This document shows, one piece after another, positions 8,180-16,359 of a stretch of 38,537 bases of DNA (positions within the stretch are counted from its first letter, which is position 1; each line of letters begins with the position of its first letter). Made by a program: the position numbers and the translations under genes. Below the pieces are notes generated by a model. That model was not told where the DNA came from, searched no databases, and was given only the letters and a program-made list of their open reading frames with translations. Origin of the DNA: Draconibacterium orientale (GTDB taxonomy: Bacteria > Bacteroidota > Bacteroidia > Bacteroidales > FEN-979); contig DYQT01000006.1 of assembly GCA_020719165.1 (NCBI GenBank), positions 1 through 38,537 on the forward strand. The letters run 5' to 3'.

Positions 8180-9553
8180 TTTCCCCATCCAAAGCTCTGT
8201 AAAAAACTTGTAGAAGTAAGGGATTGTCTCGATCCCCTTGTAGAAATTATCCAGCGGATAATTCTCATTGGGCGAATGACAGGCATCTGATTCGAGTCCG
8301 AATCCCAGCAAAATGGTTTTGATCCCGAGTATCTCTTCAAATTGTGGAATAATGGGAATGCTGCCTCCGCTGCGCACCGGGATCGGTTTCTGACCCAGCA
8401 CTGCTTCGATGGCTTTGCTTGCAGCCAGGTAACCAATGGTATCGATGGGCGAAACATATGCCTGCCCGCCATGCAAAGTCTGAACCTTTACTTTCATTGT
8501 TTTGGGAGCAATTTCAGTAAAGTGTTTTTCAAAAAGTTCCCCGATTTTTACATAATCCTGGTTGGGAACGAGCCTCATGGAAATTTTAGCGTATGCCTTT
8601 GACGGAAGCACGGTTTTTGTGCCTTCGGCAGTGTAGCCGCCCCAGATGCCATTCACATCGAGGGTTGGGCGGATGCCGGTGCGCTCTTTGGTTGTATAAC
8701 CTGCTTCGCCATAAAGTTCATCAACATCCAGATTTTTCATGTATTTTGCTTCATCAAATGGCGCTTTGGCCATTTCATCGCGCTCTTCACGGGTAATCTC
8801 AATCACCTCGTCATAAAATCCCGGGATGGTAATACGTCCGTTTTCATCGGTGAGTGATGCGATCATTTTCGTGAGGGCATTGATTGGATTAGCCACTGCA
8901 CCTCCGAATATTCCCGAATGAAGGTCGATGTTCGGACCCGTTACCTCTACCTGCATATAGGCCAGCCCTCGCAGGCCAACCGTGATGGAAGGAGTTTTCA
9001 GGGCAATCATGCTGGTATCTGAAACCAGGATAATGTCCGATTTCAAAAGCTCTTTGTGCGCAATGCAAAAGGGAGCGATGTTCATGGAGCCTACCTCCTC
9101 TTCCCCCTCGATCATAAACTTCACATTGCAAGGCAGGGTGCTGGTCCGCACCATCAGTTCAAAGGCTTTGGCGTGCATGAATGCCTGACCTTTGTCATCA
9201 TCGGCGCCACGGGCGAAAATTTTTCCATCGCGTACTTCAGGTTTGAAGGGCTGCGATTCCCACAACTCAACCGGGTCAACCGGCATCACGTCATAGTGAC
9301 CATAAACCAACACAGTTGGCAGGGCGGGGTCAATGATTTTCTCTCCATAAACGATCGGGTTTCCATCGGTAGGAAAAATTTCAATTTTGTCGCACCCAGC
9401 CTCCCTGAGCGATTTACGCCAGTATTCTGCAGCCTTGGTCATGTCTTCTCTGTGCTCGGCCACCGAGCTGATGGACGGGATGCGAATCAGACCAAAAAGT
9501 TCTTGTAAAAACCGGTCTTTATGCTCTTCAATATACTGCTTAACGTGTTCCAT
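8174..9553 (-). CDS. M20 family dipeptidase/metallopeptidase
   Basis: 459 residues, the normal size for the M20 dipeptidase (carnosinase-like) group. It would hydrolyse dipeptides or N-acyl amino acids in the cytoplasm with two metal ions. Ligands are visible in the expected order: H86 (in YGHYDV), the bridging D119 (RGADDDKG), the catalytic and metal-binding glutamates E151-E153 (EGEEEVGS), D179 (VSDTS) and a C-terminal His in SDACHSPNE. H212 in DLHSG is the dimer-domain histidine. It has no signal peptide. A perfect Bacteroidota -7 element lies upstream at 9577-9584. The last codon and stop lie in a 9-bp tandem repeat. The substrate cannot be told from the sequence. Confidence 0.93.
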   Translation of the reverse strand: MEHVKQYIEEHKDRFLQELFGLIRIPSISSVAEHREDMTKAAEYWRKSLREAGCDKIEIFPTDGNPIVYGEKIIDPALPTVLVYGHYDVMPVDPVELWESQPFKPEVRDGKIFARGADDDKGQAFMHAKAFELMVRTSTLPCNVKFMIEGEEEVGSMNIAPFCIAHKELLKSDIILVSDTSMIALKTPSITVGLRGLAYMQVEVTGPNIDLHSGIFGGAVANPINALTKMIASLTDENGRITIPGFYDEVIEITREERDEMAKAPFDEAKYMKNLDVDELYGEAGYTTKERTGIRPTLDVNGIWGGYTAEGTKTVLPSKAYAKISMRLVPNQDYVKIGELFEKHFTEIAPKTMKVKVQTLHGGQAYVSPIDTIGYLAASKAIEAVLGQKPIPVRSGGSIPIIPQFEEILGIKTILLGFGLESDACHSPNENYPLDNFYKGIETIPYFYKFFTELWMGKQ

Positions 9554-9576
9554 AGGGTTTGGTTGGATTTTGACCG

Positions 9577-9584
9577 CAAAGGTA
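9577..9584 (-). promoter_or_regulatory. Predicted -7 promoter element of the M20 peptidase gene
   Basis: On the minus strand this reads TACCTTTG, followed by CGG, the commonest form of the Bacteroidota -7 element. Transcription would start near 9570, 17 bp before the ATG. Confidence 0.65.
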
Positions 9585-9744
9585 ATTATTTTTCTGCTTC
9601 AGTGTAAGGATGAACCGTGTGTTCAGGCAGGCTGATCTTTTAATGGCCGCGCAGATAAATCGCTCATTTCATTGTAGAATAGATACCCAAAAATAATACA
9701 ATTTTATCAGACAGTACCCATGAAGTGCATTATTCAATTATCTG

Positions 9745-9752
9745 TATATTTG
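9745..9752 (+). promoter_or_regulatory. Predicted -7 promoter element of sucA
   Basis: TATATTTG matches TAnnTTTG and would start transcription near 9759, 18 bp before the sucA ATG at 9777. The 9554-9776 gap carries this element and the divergent one at 9577; I see no other structure in it. Confidence 0.55.
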
Positions 9753-9776
9753 ACGCTGAAATGATAAACATTTGAA

Positions 9777-12572
9777 ATGGATAAATTCAATTATTTGAAT
9801 CAACCGGACAACTCCGTTGTTGACGGTTTGTACGAACAATATAAACAGGATCCCTCTTCTGTTGATGAGAGCTGGCAGAAATTCTTTGAAGGTTTTGAAT
9901 TTTGCCAGACAAATTTCAAGGCCGATCAGGGCAATGCTTTTGTTGTGCCCAACGAATTTAAGGTGATCAACCTCATCAATGGCTATCGTGCCAGAGGACA
10001 CCTCTTTACAAAAACCAACCCGGTGAGAACCCGTCGCAAATACGCGCCAACGCTGGATATTGAAAATTTCGGACTTGCAAAGGATGAGTTGCAGAAAACC
10101 TTTCAGGCCGGGAAGGAACTCGGGCTGGGCAATGCAAAACTAACCGACATTGTTGCCCATCTGCAAAAAACCTATTGTCAGTCCATTGGCGTGGAGTATC
10201 ATTACATCCGACGTCCGGAGGTCGTAGAATGGTTTAAAGAAAAAATGGAACCCGGGCAAAACAGGCCGGTTTTTTCTATGGAGGATAAAACCATCATTCT
10301 CCGCAAACTGGCAGAGGGAGTGTTGTTTGAGAAGTTTATTCATAAGAAATTTCCAGGGCAAAAGAGCTTTTCGCTGGAAGGAGTTGAGTCGCTGATTCCG
10401 GCGCTGGAAGCTGTAATCCAAAAGGGAGCCGACCTGGGTATCAGTGAATTTGTGGTTGGCATGGCCCACCGGGGCAGGTTGAATGTGCTGGGAAATATCA
10501 TGCACAAACCCTTTACCCAGATTTTTTCAGAATTTGAAGGAAAAGAGTACGAGGATGATGATCTGCTGGGCGATGTAAAGTACCATCTTGGATTTTCGAA
10601 TGAGATCATTTCCCACAACGGGCAGAAAGTTCGCCTCACCCTGGCGCCCAATCCGTCGCACCTTGAAACGGTCGATCCGGTTGTAGAAGGTATTTCCAGG
10701 GCTAAAATAGATCACACTTATGATGGGAACAATGACAAGGTTGCTGCAATCCTGATCCATGGCGATGCCTCCATATCCGGCCAGGGTATTATTTATGAAC
10801 TGATACAGATGGCTGACCTTGAGGGTTACAAAACCGGCGGAACCATCCATCTCGTGGTGAACAACCAGATCGGTTTTACCACCAATTACCTCGATGGCCG
10901 GTCGAGTGTTTATTGCACTGATGTCGCGAAAACCATCCAGTCGCCTATTTTTCATGTGAATGCCGATGATGTGGAAGCGGTGGTTTATACCGTTCGGCTC
11001 GCCATGGAGTTCAGGGCCAGATTTCACAAAGATATTTTCATCGACCTCCTGGGATACAGAAAATACGGTCATAACGAAAGCGATGAACCACGGTTTACCC
11101 AGCCGATTCTCTATAAAATCATTGAAAATCATCCTGATCCGCTGGAGATTTACCTGAAAAAACTGGAGGAGGAAAATACACTTTCACTCATAGACGTTCA
11201 CGGAATAAAATCCGAAATCAATGGCCTCCTTGAGCATGGCTTTGATGAATCTAAAACCATTGTAAAAGGCGACATAACCTCCTTCCTCGGAACACAATGG
11301 GATGGATTGAGAAAGGCCACGCATGCTGATTTTCAATGTTCTCCAAAAACAGCCATTGAAAAAGCAATGTTATTGGAAATAGGCAGAAAACTGACAGATC
11401 TGCCATCCGGAAAAACATTTTTCAGAAAGATCATCAAAATGCAGGATGACCGGAAGGCCATGCTCGAATCTGACAAACTCGACTGGGCCATGGGAGAGTT
11501 ATTGGCCTATGGCTCACTCCTTGCCGAAGGCCATCCGGTGCGGCTCAGCGGTCAGGATGTGCAGCGCGGCACCTTTAGCCATCGCCACGCGGTGCTTACC
11601 GTAGAAGATTCGGAGGAAAAGTTCATTCCGCTTGAACATATTTCACCCGACCAGGCTAAATTAAGCATTTACAATTCATTGCTTTCTGAATACGGCGTAC
11701 TTGGATTTGAATATGGCTATGCATTTGCGACGCCCAATGCATTGACGATTTGGGAGGCGCAGTTTGGCGACTTTAACAATGGCGCCCAAATCGTTATTGA
11801 TCAGTATATCAGCAGTGCTGAAGACAAATGGAAAGTGATGAATGGTGCAGTTTTGCTGCTGCCCCATGGTTATGAAGGCCAGGGACCTGAACATTCCTCA
11901 GCCCGTTTAGAGCGGTTTCTGTCGCTCTGTGGCCATCATAACATGCAAATTGTAAACTGTACAACGCCCGCCAACTTTTTTCATGTGATGCGCCGCCAGC
12001 TTTTGTGGCCGTTTCGTAAACCGCTTGTGGTTTTTACGCCCAAGAGCCTGCTCCGCCACCCGCGCTGCATCTCAGCTATTGCCGACTTTACCACCGGTGG
12101 ATTTCGCGAAGTAATTGATGATCCATCGGCCAATCCGGAAAAGATAAAGCGGGTTGTGATTTGTTCGGGAAAAGTATATTACAACATTCTCGAAGAAAAG
12201 GAAAAGTTGCAAAAGGAGGATGTTGCCATTATCCGGCTCGAACAGTTGTACCCGCTTCCTCTGAATCAGCTTCAGTTGATTTTTGCCAGATATTCGCAAA
12301 CAAAACACTGGGAATGGGTGCAGGAAGAACCGGTAAACATGGGTGCATGGAAATTTATCAACCAGAATCTTGTATTCGAACCAAAAAGTTCCATGCCAAC
12401 CCTCCACCATACCGCCCGACCGGCCAGCGGCAGTCCTGCAACCGGATCATCACGGCTGCATAAGATCCAGCAAAAGCTGATTGTTGAAAAGGCGTTGGGT
12501 AAATGCACCTGCGAACATGCAAATGGGTCGTGCAGGCTGCATTGTGCAGAACATGAGTTTCAGATTTTATAA
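9777..12572 (+). CDS. sucA: 2-oxoglutarate dehydrogenase E1 component
   Basis: 931 residues, normal for SucA. It is the thiamine-dependent subunit that decarboxylates 2-oxoglutarate and passes the succinyl group to the lipoyl arm of E2. The N-terminus has the E2-binding stretch (FNYLNQPDNSVVDGLYEQY, then WQKFFEGF). Active-site signatures follow: GMAHRGRLNVL, NPSHLETVDPVVEG, GDASISGQG and the pyrimidine-domain stretch SGQDVQRGTFSHRHAV. The C-terminus carries TARPASGSPATGS, the normal end region of the family, then an unusual tail (KCTCEHANGSCRLHC, then 9 residues) with four cysteines and two nearby histidines. No sucB follows; the next gene on this strand is a peroxiredoxin 121 bp on. Having it together with korAB suggests both oxidative and ferredoxin-linked handling of 2-oxoglutarate. 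Confidence 0.95.
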   Translation: MDKFNYLNQPDNSVVDGLYEQYKQDPSSVDESWQKFFEGFEFCQTNFKADQGNAFVVPNEFKVINLINGYRARGHLFTKTNPVRTRRKYAPTLDIENFGLAKDELQKTFQAGKELGLGNAKLTDIVAHLQKTYCQSIGVEYHYIRRPEVVEWFKEKMEPGQNRPVFSMEDKTIILRKLAEGVLFEKFIHKKFPGQKSFSLEGVESLIPALEAVIQKGADLGISEFVVGMAHRGRLNVLGNIMHKPFTQIFSEFEGKEYEDDDLLGDVKYHLGFSNEIISHNGQKVRLTLAPNPSHLETVDPVVEGISRAKIDHTYDGNNDKVAAILIHGDASISGQGIIYELIQMADLEGYKTGGTIHLVVNNQIGFTTNYLDGRSSVYCTDVAKTIQSPIFHVNADDVEAVVYTVRLAMEFRARFHKDIFIDLLGYRKYGHNESDEPRFTQPILYKIIENHPDPLEIYLKKLEEENTLSLIDVHGIKSEINGLLEHGFDESKTIVKGDITSFLGTQWDGLRKATHADFQCSPKTAIEKAMLLEIGRKLTDLPSGKTFFRKIIKMQDDRKAMLESDKLDWAMGELLAYGSLLAEGHPVRLSGQDVQRGTFSHRHAVLTVEDSEEKFIPLEHISPDQAKLSIYNSLLSEYGVLGFEYGYAFATPNALTIWEAQFGDFNNGAQIVIDQYISSAEDKWKVMNGAVLLLPHGYEGQGPEHSSARLERFLSLCGHHNMQIVNCTTPANFFHVMRRQLLWPFRKPLVVFTPKSLLRHPRCISAIADFTTGGFREVIDDPSANPEKIKRVVICSGKVYYNILEEKEKLQKEDVAIIRLEQLYPLPLNQLQLIFARYSQTKHWEWVQEEPVNMGAWKFINQNLVFEPKSSMPTLHHTARPASGSPATGSSRLHKIQQKLIVEKALGKCTCEHANGSCRLHCAEHEFQIL

Positions 12573-12693
12573 CAAGTGTTCTCTCAGGCAACGAATAATT
12601 ATTTTCCTGCTGAATTTTGATTACCTTTATAGCTTCAGCGTTATTAAGTCCCCATCACCTTCCGGCGAAAAACCGGGAATCAAAAACGACATT

Positions 12694-13155
12694 ATGGCGA
12701 ATAAAATTGAAGTTGGCAGCAAAGCCCTCGATTTTTCATTGCCCGATCAGCGTGGAAGGAGGGTAAACCTCAGCGATTTTTTAGGGAAGTCGAGCGTTGT
12801 ACTCTATTTTTACCCCAAGGACGAATCGTACGGATGCACGAAGGAGGCTTGCAGTTTCCGCGACAACTATGAGGTTTTTAAAGAAGCGGGCGCTGTCGTA
12901 ATTGGGATCAGTTCCGATGACATCGCTTCACATCAGGCTTTTGCCGCCAACCATAAATTGCCTTTTCTGCTTCTGTCGGACAAAGATAAAACCGTTATCA
13001 ATAATTATGGCATAGGTAAGTCATTGGGTGTTTTGCCTGGCAGGGTTACCTTTGTTATCGACAAGCTTGGGATCGTCAGGATGATGTTTTCGTCGCAGCT
13101 TAGTTTCGAAAAGCATGTCACGGAAGCGATTGAGACCTTGAAGAAGATGGACTGA
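12694..13155 (+). CDS. bcp: Thioredoxin-dependent peroxiredoxin, PrxQ/Bcp type
   Basis: 153 residues from the ATG at 12694, which gives the family's normal length and N-terminus (MANKIEVGSKALDFSLPDQ). The open frame extends upstream into the end of sucA but shows no family similarity there. It would reduce H2O2 and organic hydroperoxides in the cytoplasm using thioredoxin. The peroxidatic Cys is in YPKDESYGCTKEACSF, with the resolving Cys five residues on (C-x4-C), the atypical 2-Cys arrangement of PrxQ. The usual PxxxTxxC threonine is a serine here, a conservative change. The partner arginine is likely the one in PGRVTFVID. It lies 121 bp after sucA with no strong promoter that I can see, so it may be read through from sucA. 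It meets a convergent gene at its 3' end. Confidence 0.92.
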   Translation: MANKIEVGSKALDFSLPDQRGRRVNLSDFLGKSSVVLYFYPKDESYGCTKEACSFRDNYEVFKEAGAVVIGISSDDIASHQAFAANHKLPFLLLSDKDKTVINNYGIGKSLGVLPGRVTFVIDKLGIVRMMFSSQLSFEKHVTEAIETLKKMD

Positions 13156-13201
13156 TTATAGTTAGGATGCCTGCGATTAACGCAATTCGGGGACGAGAAA
13201 A

Positions 13202-13651
13202 TCAGAAGAGGAATTTTTTGTCTTTTTTCAGATCTTGCTCAATGCCTTCAGCGGTGAGTAAATCTTTTTTCTCTTTTGGATAAAATGAGTCAGGCAACAG
13301 TTGTATATGCATGCTGAGTAACAGGTGATCCATGATGATCAGCAGGAGGGTTCCCACGAAAGGCAGCGGAACAAGCATAACAGGCACGATGACCCCCGAA
13401 CTTCTTAAAATAGCGATGGCCTGCTTTTTAAACCTCTTTTTTTCTTCCCAGGTAATCTTCTCCTTTTTAATGTATTTTGTGAGGATTGTAAAGGTCTCCT
13501 TCGTTTCAACAGCCTCTGCTTTAATTCCTGTAGAATACCTGCCCGCCTCACCCATAAACATTCTTGCATAACCGGCAATGATCTCTTTAACCCTTGGCAG
13601 AGTAAACAAACCTAAGAAATAGGTGATAATTTTTTTCCGAAGGCTATTCAT
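13202..13651 (-). CDS. Small LETM1-like membrane-associated protein
   Basis: 149 residues. The stretch from about 48 to 128 (ETKETFTILTKYIKKEKITW, basic EEKKRFKKQ, then a hydrophobic segment SGVIVPVMLVPLPFVGTLLL and LLPDSFYPKEKK) follows the pattern of the LETM1 ribosome-binding-like domain. In that family, 'ET..L...L..G..LT..E..Q', a hydrophobic helix and a 'LPS.F' motif occur in this order. LETM1 proteins act in mitochondrial K+/H+ exchange and ribosome association; bacterial copies are mostly uncharacterised. One membrane segment (about 85-108) is visible, with a basic N-terminus. The assignment rests on motif resemblance only. It is convergent with bcp (46-bp gap) and lies upstream of a heptanucleotide array. 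Confidence 0.6.
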   Translation of the reverse strand: MNSLRKKIITYFLGLFTLPRVKEIIAGYARMFMGEAGRYSTGIKAEAVETKETFTILTKYIKKEKITWEEKKRFKKQAIAILRSSGVIVPVMLVPLPFVGTLLLIIMDHLLLSMHIQLLPDSFYPKEKKDLLTAEGIEQDLKKDKKFLF

Positions 13652-13682
13652 AACTTCGCAAGATACTAAAAATCATCAACAA

Positions 13683-13731
13683 ACGCCTCCCATGTCCCGC
13701 GTCACGCCTCACGTGTCACGCGTCACGTCTT
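13683..13731. repeat. Heptanucleotide tandem array, consensus (A/C)CGYGTC, over the yqaE stop
   Basis: Seven uninterrupted 7-bp units: acgcctc, ccatgtc, ccgcgtc, acgcctc, acgtgtc, acgcgtc, acgtctt. It shares period and sub-units with the array at 4073-4148. The stop codon of the minus-strand yqaE gene (13723-13725) and its last codons lie inside. Confidence 0.88.
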
Positions 13732-13878
13732 CTTCATATTAAACACAATTGCTGCAATCACTCCCGGAATCCAGCCACAGCATGTGAGAATGAATACCAG
13801 TAAAATGGCGCCGCACCCACGGTCGAGAACAGCCAGCGGAGGAAATATGATACAAATAATGGCTCTGAGGATTCCCAT
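13723..13878 (-). CDS. YqaE/Pmp3 family small membrane protein
   Basis: A 51-residue frame on the minus strand: MGILRAIICIIFPPLAVLDR, then GCGAILLVFILTCCGWIPGV and IAAIVFNMKKT. This matches the Pmp3/YqaE proteolipid pattern (two membrane helices, FPPLAV, RGCG, GWIPGVI.A). Plant and yeast relatives modulate membrane potential under salt stress; the bacterial role is unknown. A perfect -7 promoter element is 19 bp upstream. The final codons and stop lie within a 7-bp tandem array, so the C-terminal MKKT may be repeat-derived. It is short enough to be missed by usual length cutoffs. Confidence 0.9.
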   Translation of the reverse strand: MGILRAIICIIFPPLAVLDRGCGAILLVFILTCCGWIPGVIAAIVFNMKKT

Positions 13879-13896
13879 AAATGTTTATATATTATC

Positions 13897-13904
13897 CAAA
13901 GGTA
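13897..13904 (-). promoter_or_regulatory. Predicted -7 promoter element of yqaE
   Basis: Reads TACCTTTG on the minus strand, with transcription expected near 13890, 12 bp before the yqaE ATG. The rest of the 13879-14117 gap shows no gene I can support. Confidence 0.6.
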
Positions 13905-14117
13905 GCAAAAATGATTTCAATGCATATATTTCCCGATCGGATTGTTCCTCTTCATATGCCAGGTGATATCCGTCGCAATGGTTAAAATGGCTGTTCCCAC
14001 CCCGTGATGGATCAGCTCTTTTCAATAAGTTCAGAAAAAAAAGCATGAAGATGGCAGCTTAAATAATCAGGCCATAAAAAATGCCCCGGAAGCTTTTGTT
14101 TGAAACGAGTTTTCTTA

Positions 14118-14912
14118 TCATGACGGAATATTAAACAATTTATGCATACCTATGCCAAAGAGCGCTAAATCATACTTTACCGGGTCATCCGGATCAAAAA
14201 CCCTGAGTGCTTCCGTTAGTTCCATTGCAGCCGACCAGTCGTTCTGGCGACGATGGAGCAGCCCCAGTTCACGCGACACCCGGCCAACATGAATATCAAG
14301 AGGGCAAACAAGATATGCGGGATCGATGGAGTTCCACAATCCAAAGTCAACGCCGCAGGTATCGCGACGCACCATCCACCGGAGGAACATGTTGATCCGT
14401 TTGGCAGCTGATCCCGCCAGTGGATTGGCAATATGTTTTTCCGACCGGGGCAGGTGATCGGTTGAGAGGAAGATGCTTCTGAATCTGCTGATGGCATGAG
14501 CCGCACCCCGCTCATTCATGGTGTTGAATAGTGGTTCAAGGCTATTATATTCGCGATAAATATTTTGCAGTGATGTGAGAAAGAAAAGAGAGTCGTCACC
14601 GTTGAAAGTACGGTGTACAAAATTAAGAAATCGTTTGAGATCATATGATTTGGCATGAAGCAGAAAGTTGAAGGGCTCACCCTCCATCATGCCAACAAGC
14701 CGTTGTGCGTTTGCAACAATAGAACGCCGGTTGCCCCAGGAGATGGATGCTGCCAGAAATCCGGCAATTTCAATGTCCTGCTTCAGTGAAAACCCATGAG
14801 GAACACTAATCGGGTCGTTTGTGATGAAGCCGGGGATATTATATTGGATGGTTTTTTGATCCAGCAGTCGTTTGAGTTCGTTGGAGGATCTTTGCGCAGA
14901 TTCAGGATTCAA
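14118..14912 (-). CDS. TIGR02757 family protein (DUF2400)
   Basis: 264 residues, the usual family length. Recognisable family stretches are NDPISVPHGF near the start, DIEIAGFLAASISWGNRRSI, the RRDTCGVDFGLW segment followed by LVCPLDIHVGRVSRELGLL, and the end FDPDDPVKYDLALFGIG. The family is widespread in Bacteroidota and Deltaproteobacteria. Its helical fold has been likened to HhH-type DNA glycosylases (a PLD-x-H-x-GR motif where a glycosylase would have its catalytic loop), but no activity is established to my knowledge. It starts 26 bp after the oxidoreductase gamma gene on the same strand, so it is probably at the end of that operon. A functional link to the oxidoreductase is not evident. 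Confidence 0.9.
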   Translation of the reverse strand: MNPESAQRSSNELKRLLDQKTIQYNIPGFITNDPISVPHGFSLKQDIEIAGFLAASISWGNRRSIVANAQRLVGMMEGEPFNFLLHAKSYDLKRFLNFVHRTFNGDDSLFFLTSLQNIYREYNSLEPLFNTMNERGAAHAISRFRSIFLSTDHLPRSEKHIANPLAGSAAKRINMFLRWMVRRDTCGVDFGLWNSIDPAYLVCPLDIHVGRVSRELGLLHRRQNDWSAAMELTEALRVFDPDDPVKYDLALFGIGMHKLFNIPS

Positions 14913-14938
14913 ATTTGTTGACTTGTCCTCTTTTTTTA

Positions 14939-15493
14939 CTAACCCAGCAAATGCACCGCCGTTAGCAACTCTTTCCCGATCTCGATGGCTTTTTCGTTTT
15001 CAGGAATCAGGGCATGGTGGCGCGCAGGAAGAGATTTTTGCAATCCTTTGTGGATGAATTCAGGGGCAACCAGCGGTTTTAATTTTAAAAATCCACCAAG
15101 AACAATCATGTTGAATATTTTTGAAAGCCCCCGTTTCCCTGCTTCATCGGCTGCTTCGATGGAATAGATATTGATATCCTTCCGCTCGGGCAAACGGGTA
15201 AGTCCGTTCGGGTCGTAGATAAGCAGACCTCCCGGTTTAACAGTTTTTTCAAATTTATCCATCGATTGCTGGTTCAGGATGATGGCTGTGTCGTAAGAGT
15301 TCAGAATGGGGGAACTAATTCGTTCATCGCTGATAATCACAGTTACATTGGCAGTGCCACCACGCATTTCCGGGCCGTATGAGGGCATCCAGCTCACTTC
15401 TTTATTTTGCATCACCCCCGAATAAGCGAGGATTTTTCCCATGGAGAGGACACCTTGTCCGCCGAAGCCTGCAATAATTATCTCTTCTGTCAT
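14939..15493 (-). CDS. 2-oxoacid:ferredoxin oxidoreductase gamma subunit (VorC/KorC type)
   Basis: 184 residues from the ATG at 15493 (MTEEIIIAGFGGQGV). A TTG at 15520 would add nine residues with no family support. It is the gamma domain that binds the CoA side of the substrate complex in 2-oxoacid:ferredoxin oxidoreductases. Signatures are GFGGQGVLSMGKILAYSG at the N-terminus, SWMPSYGPEMRGGTANVTV, and the NMIVLGGFLK helix. It is the last oxidoreductase component in the order ferredoxin, alpha (VorB), beta, gamma, with 51 bp separating it from the beta gene. Branched-chain, aromatic and 2-oxoglutarate enzymes share this layout, so the substrate is open. Aromatic 2-oxoacids would fit the neighbouring aminotransferase and decarboxylase. 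Confidence 0.92.
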   Translation of the reverse strand: MTEEIIIAGFGGQGVLSMGKILAYSGVMQNKEVSWMPSYGPEMRGGTANVTVIISDERISSPILNSYDTAIILNQQSMDKFEKTVKPGGLLIYDPNGLTRLPERKDINIYSIEAADEAGKRGLSKIFNMIVLGGFLKLKPLVAPEFIHKGLQKSLPARHHALIPENEKAIEIGKELLTAVHLLG

Positions 15494-15544
15494 ATCAAAT
15501 GAATATCGAATATTGAACAACGAATTTTGATGGTTGAATGGCTT

Positions 15545-16357
15545 TTATTCCTTTTCAAGCGTTTCTTTTTTTTCTACAAGTTTCCCGTCTACCTTGATGT
15601 CACCAAGTTGATAAAATGGGAACATGTTATCTTCCATCCATTTGTTGGATTGTACCGGGGTCATCTTCCAACCGGAATTGCAATTTGAAACGATTTCAAT
15701 AAAGCATAGCCCTTTGTTTTCTTTCTGAAGTTCGAAAGCTTTCCGGATTGCTTTTTTAGTTTTTCGAACATGATTTGGGGTGTGCACCGCCTGTCGGGTA
15801 ACATAATATACCCCGGGGAGGTGCGCAACCAGTTCGGTAATCTTGAGCGGATGACCCATTGTTGGAACATCCCGTCCGTAGGGCGACGTCGAAGAACGCA
15901 TGCCGGGAAGGGTGGTGGGGGCCATTTGACCACCGGTCATTCCGTAAATTCCATTGTTGATGAAGATAATGGTGATATTTTCTCCACGGTTACAGGCGTG
16001 AATGGTCTCCGCCGTACCTATCGCGGCAAGGTCGCCATCGCCCTGGTAGGTGAACACAAAATGATTGGGCCACATGCGTTTGATCGCGGTGGCTAAAGCA
16101 GGTGCACGTCCATGAGCCGCTCCAAGCATATCGATGTTCAGAAAGTCGTAGGCAAGAACGGAGCACCCTACGGGGGATACTCCGATGGTTTTATCAGCAA
16201 TATCCATCTCTTCAAGCACTTCCATGAGCATACGGTGTGCAGTGCCATGACCGCAACCCGGGCAATAACTCAATGGCCGGTCGACCATCAGATCTGTCTT
16301 TTTATAGACAATGTTTTCCGGTTTATGTATTTCGGTTTTTGCGAATTGTTCTTCCAT
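15545..16357 (-). CDS. 2-oxoacid:ferredoxin oxidoreductase beta subunit (TPP-binding)
   Basis: 270 residues. It binds thiamine pyrophosphate and a [4Fe-4S] cluster and carries out the decarboxylation. The cluster cysteines are in YCPGCGHG and PVGCSV, with a further one in IVSNCNSGW. The TPP motif runs from GDGDLAAIG to the NN of IFINNGIYGMTGGQMAPTT. The N-terminus has a long lead before the CPGC motif, as in VorB-associated beta chains. Translation should be coupled to the alpha gene: the ggagg ribosome binding site overlaps the alpha stop, and the gap is 2 bp. This set is separate from korAB at 1-1560, and the two beta chains differ clearly in sequence and length (270 and 345), pointing to different substrates. 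Confidence 0.93.
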   Translation of the reverse strand: MEEQFAKTEIHKPENIVYKKTDLMVDRPLSYCPGCGHGTAHRMLMEVLEEMDIADKTIGVSPVGCSVLAYDFLNIDMLGAAHGRAPALATAIKRMWPNHFVFTYQGDGDLAAIGTAETIHACNRGENITIIFINNGIYGMTGGQMAPTTLPGMRSSTSPYGRDVPTMGHPLKITELVAHLPGVYYVTRQAVHTPNHVRKTKKAIRKAFELQKENKGLCFIEIVSNCNSGWKMTPVQSNKWMEDNMFPFYQLGDIKVDGKLVEKKETLEKE

Positions 16358-16359
16358 AA

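Noticed and set aside
8098-8472. Minus-strand frame with a Glu-Gly-Asn/Ala-Ser-Asn repeat tail
   Set aside because: It is a shadow of the M20 peptidase gene in another frame; the peptide repeat is only the 9-bp DNA array translated.
12481-12693. Upstream extension of the bcp frame into the end of sucA
   Set aside because: There is no peroxiredoxin similarity before 12694, and the ATG there gives the normal family N-terminus.
13885-14046. 53-codon minus-strand open frame upstream of yqaE
   Set aside because: It resembles no family I know, has an 8-T run just after its start, and runs through the perfect yqaE promoter element, so it is more likely non-coding.
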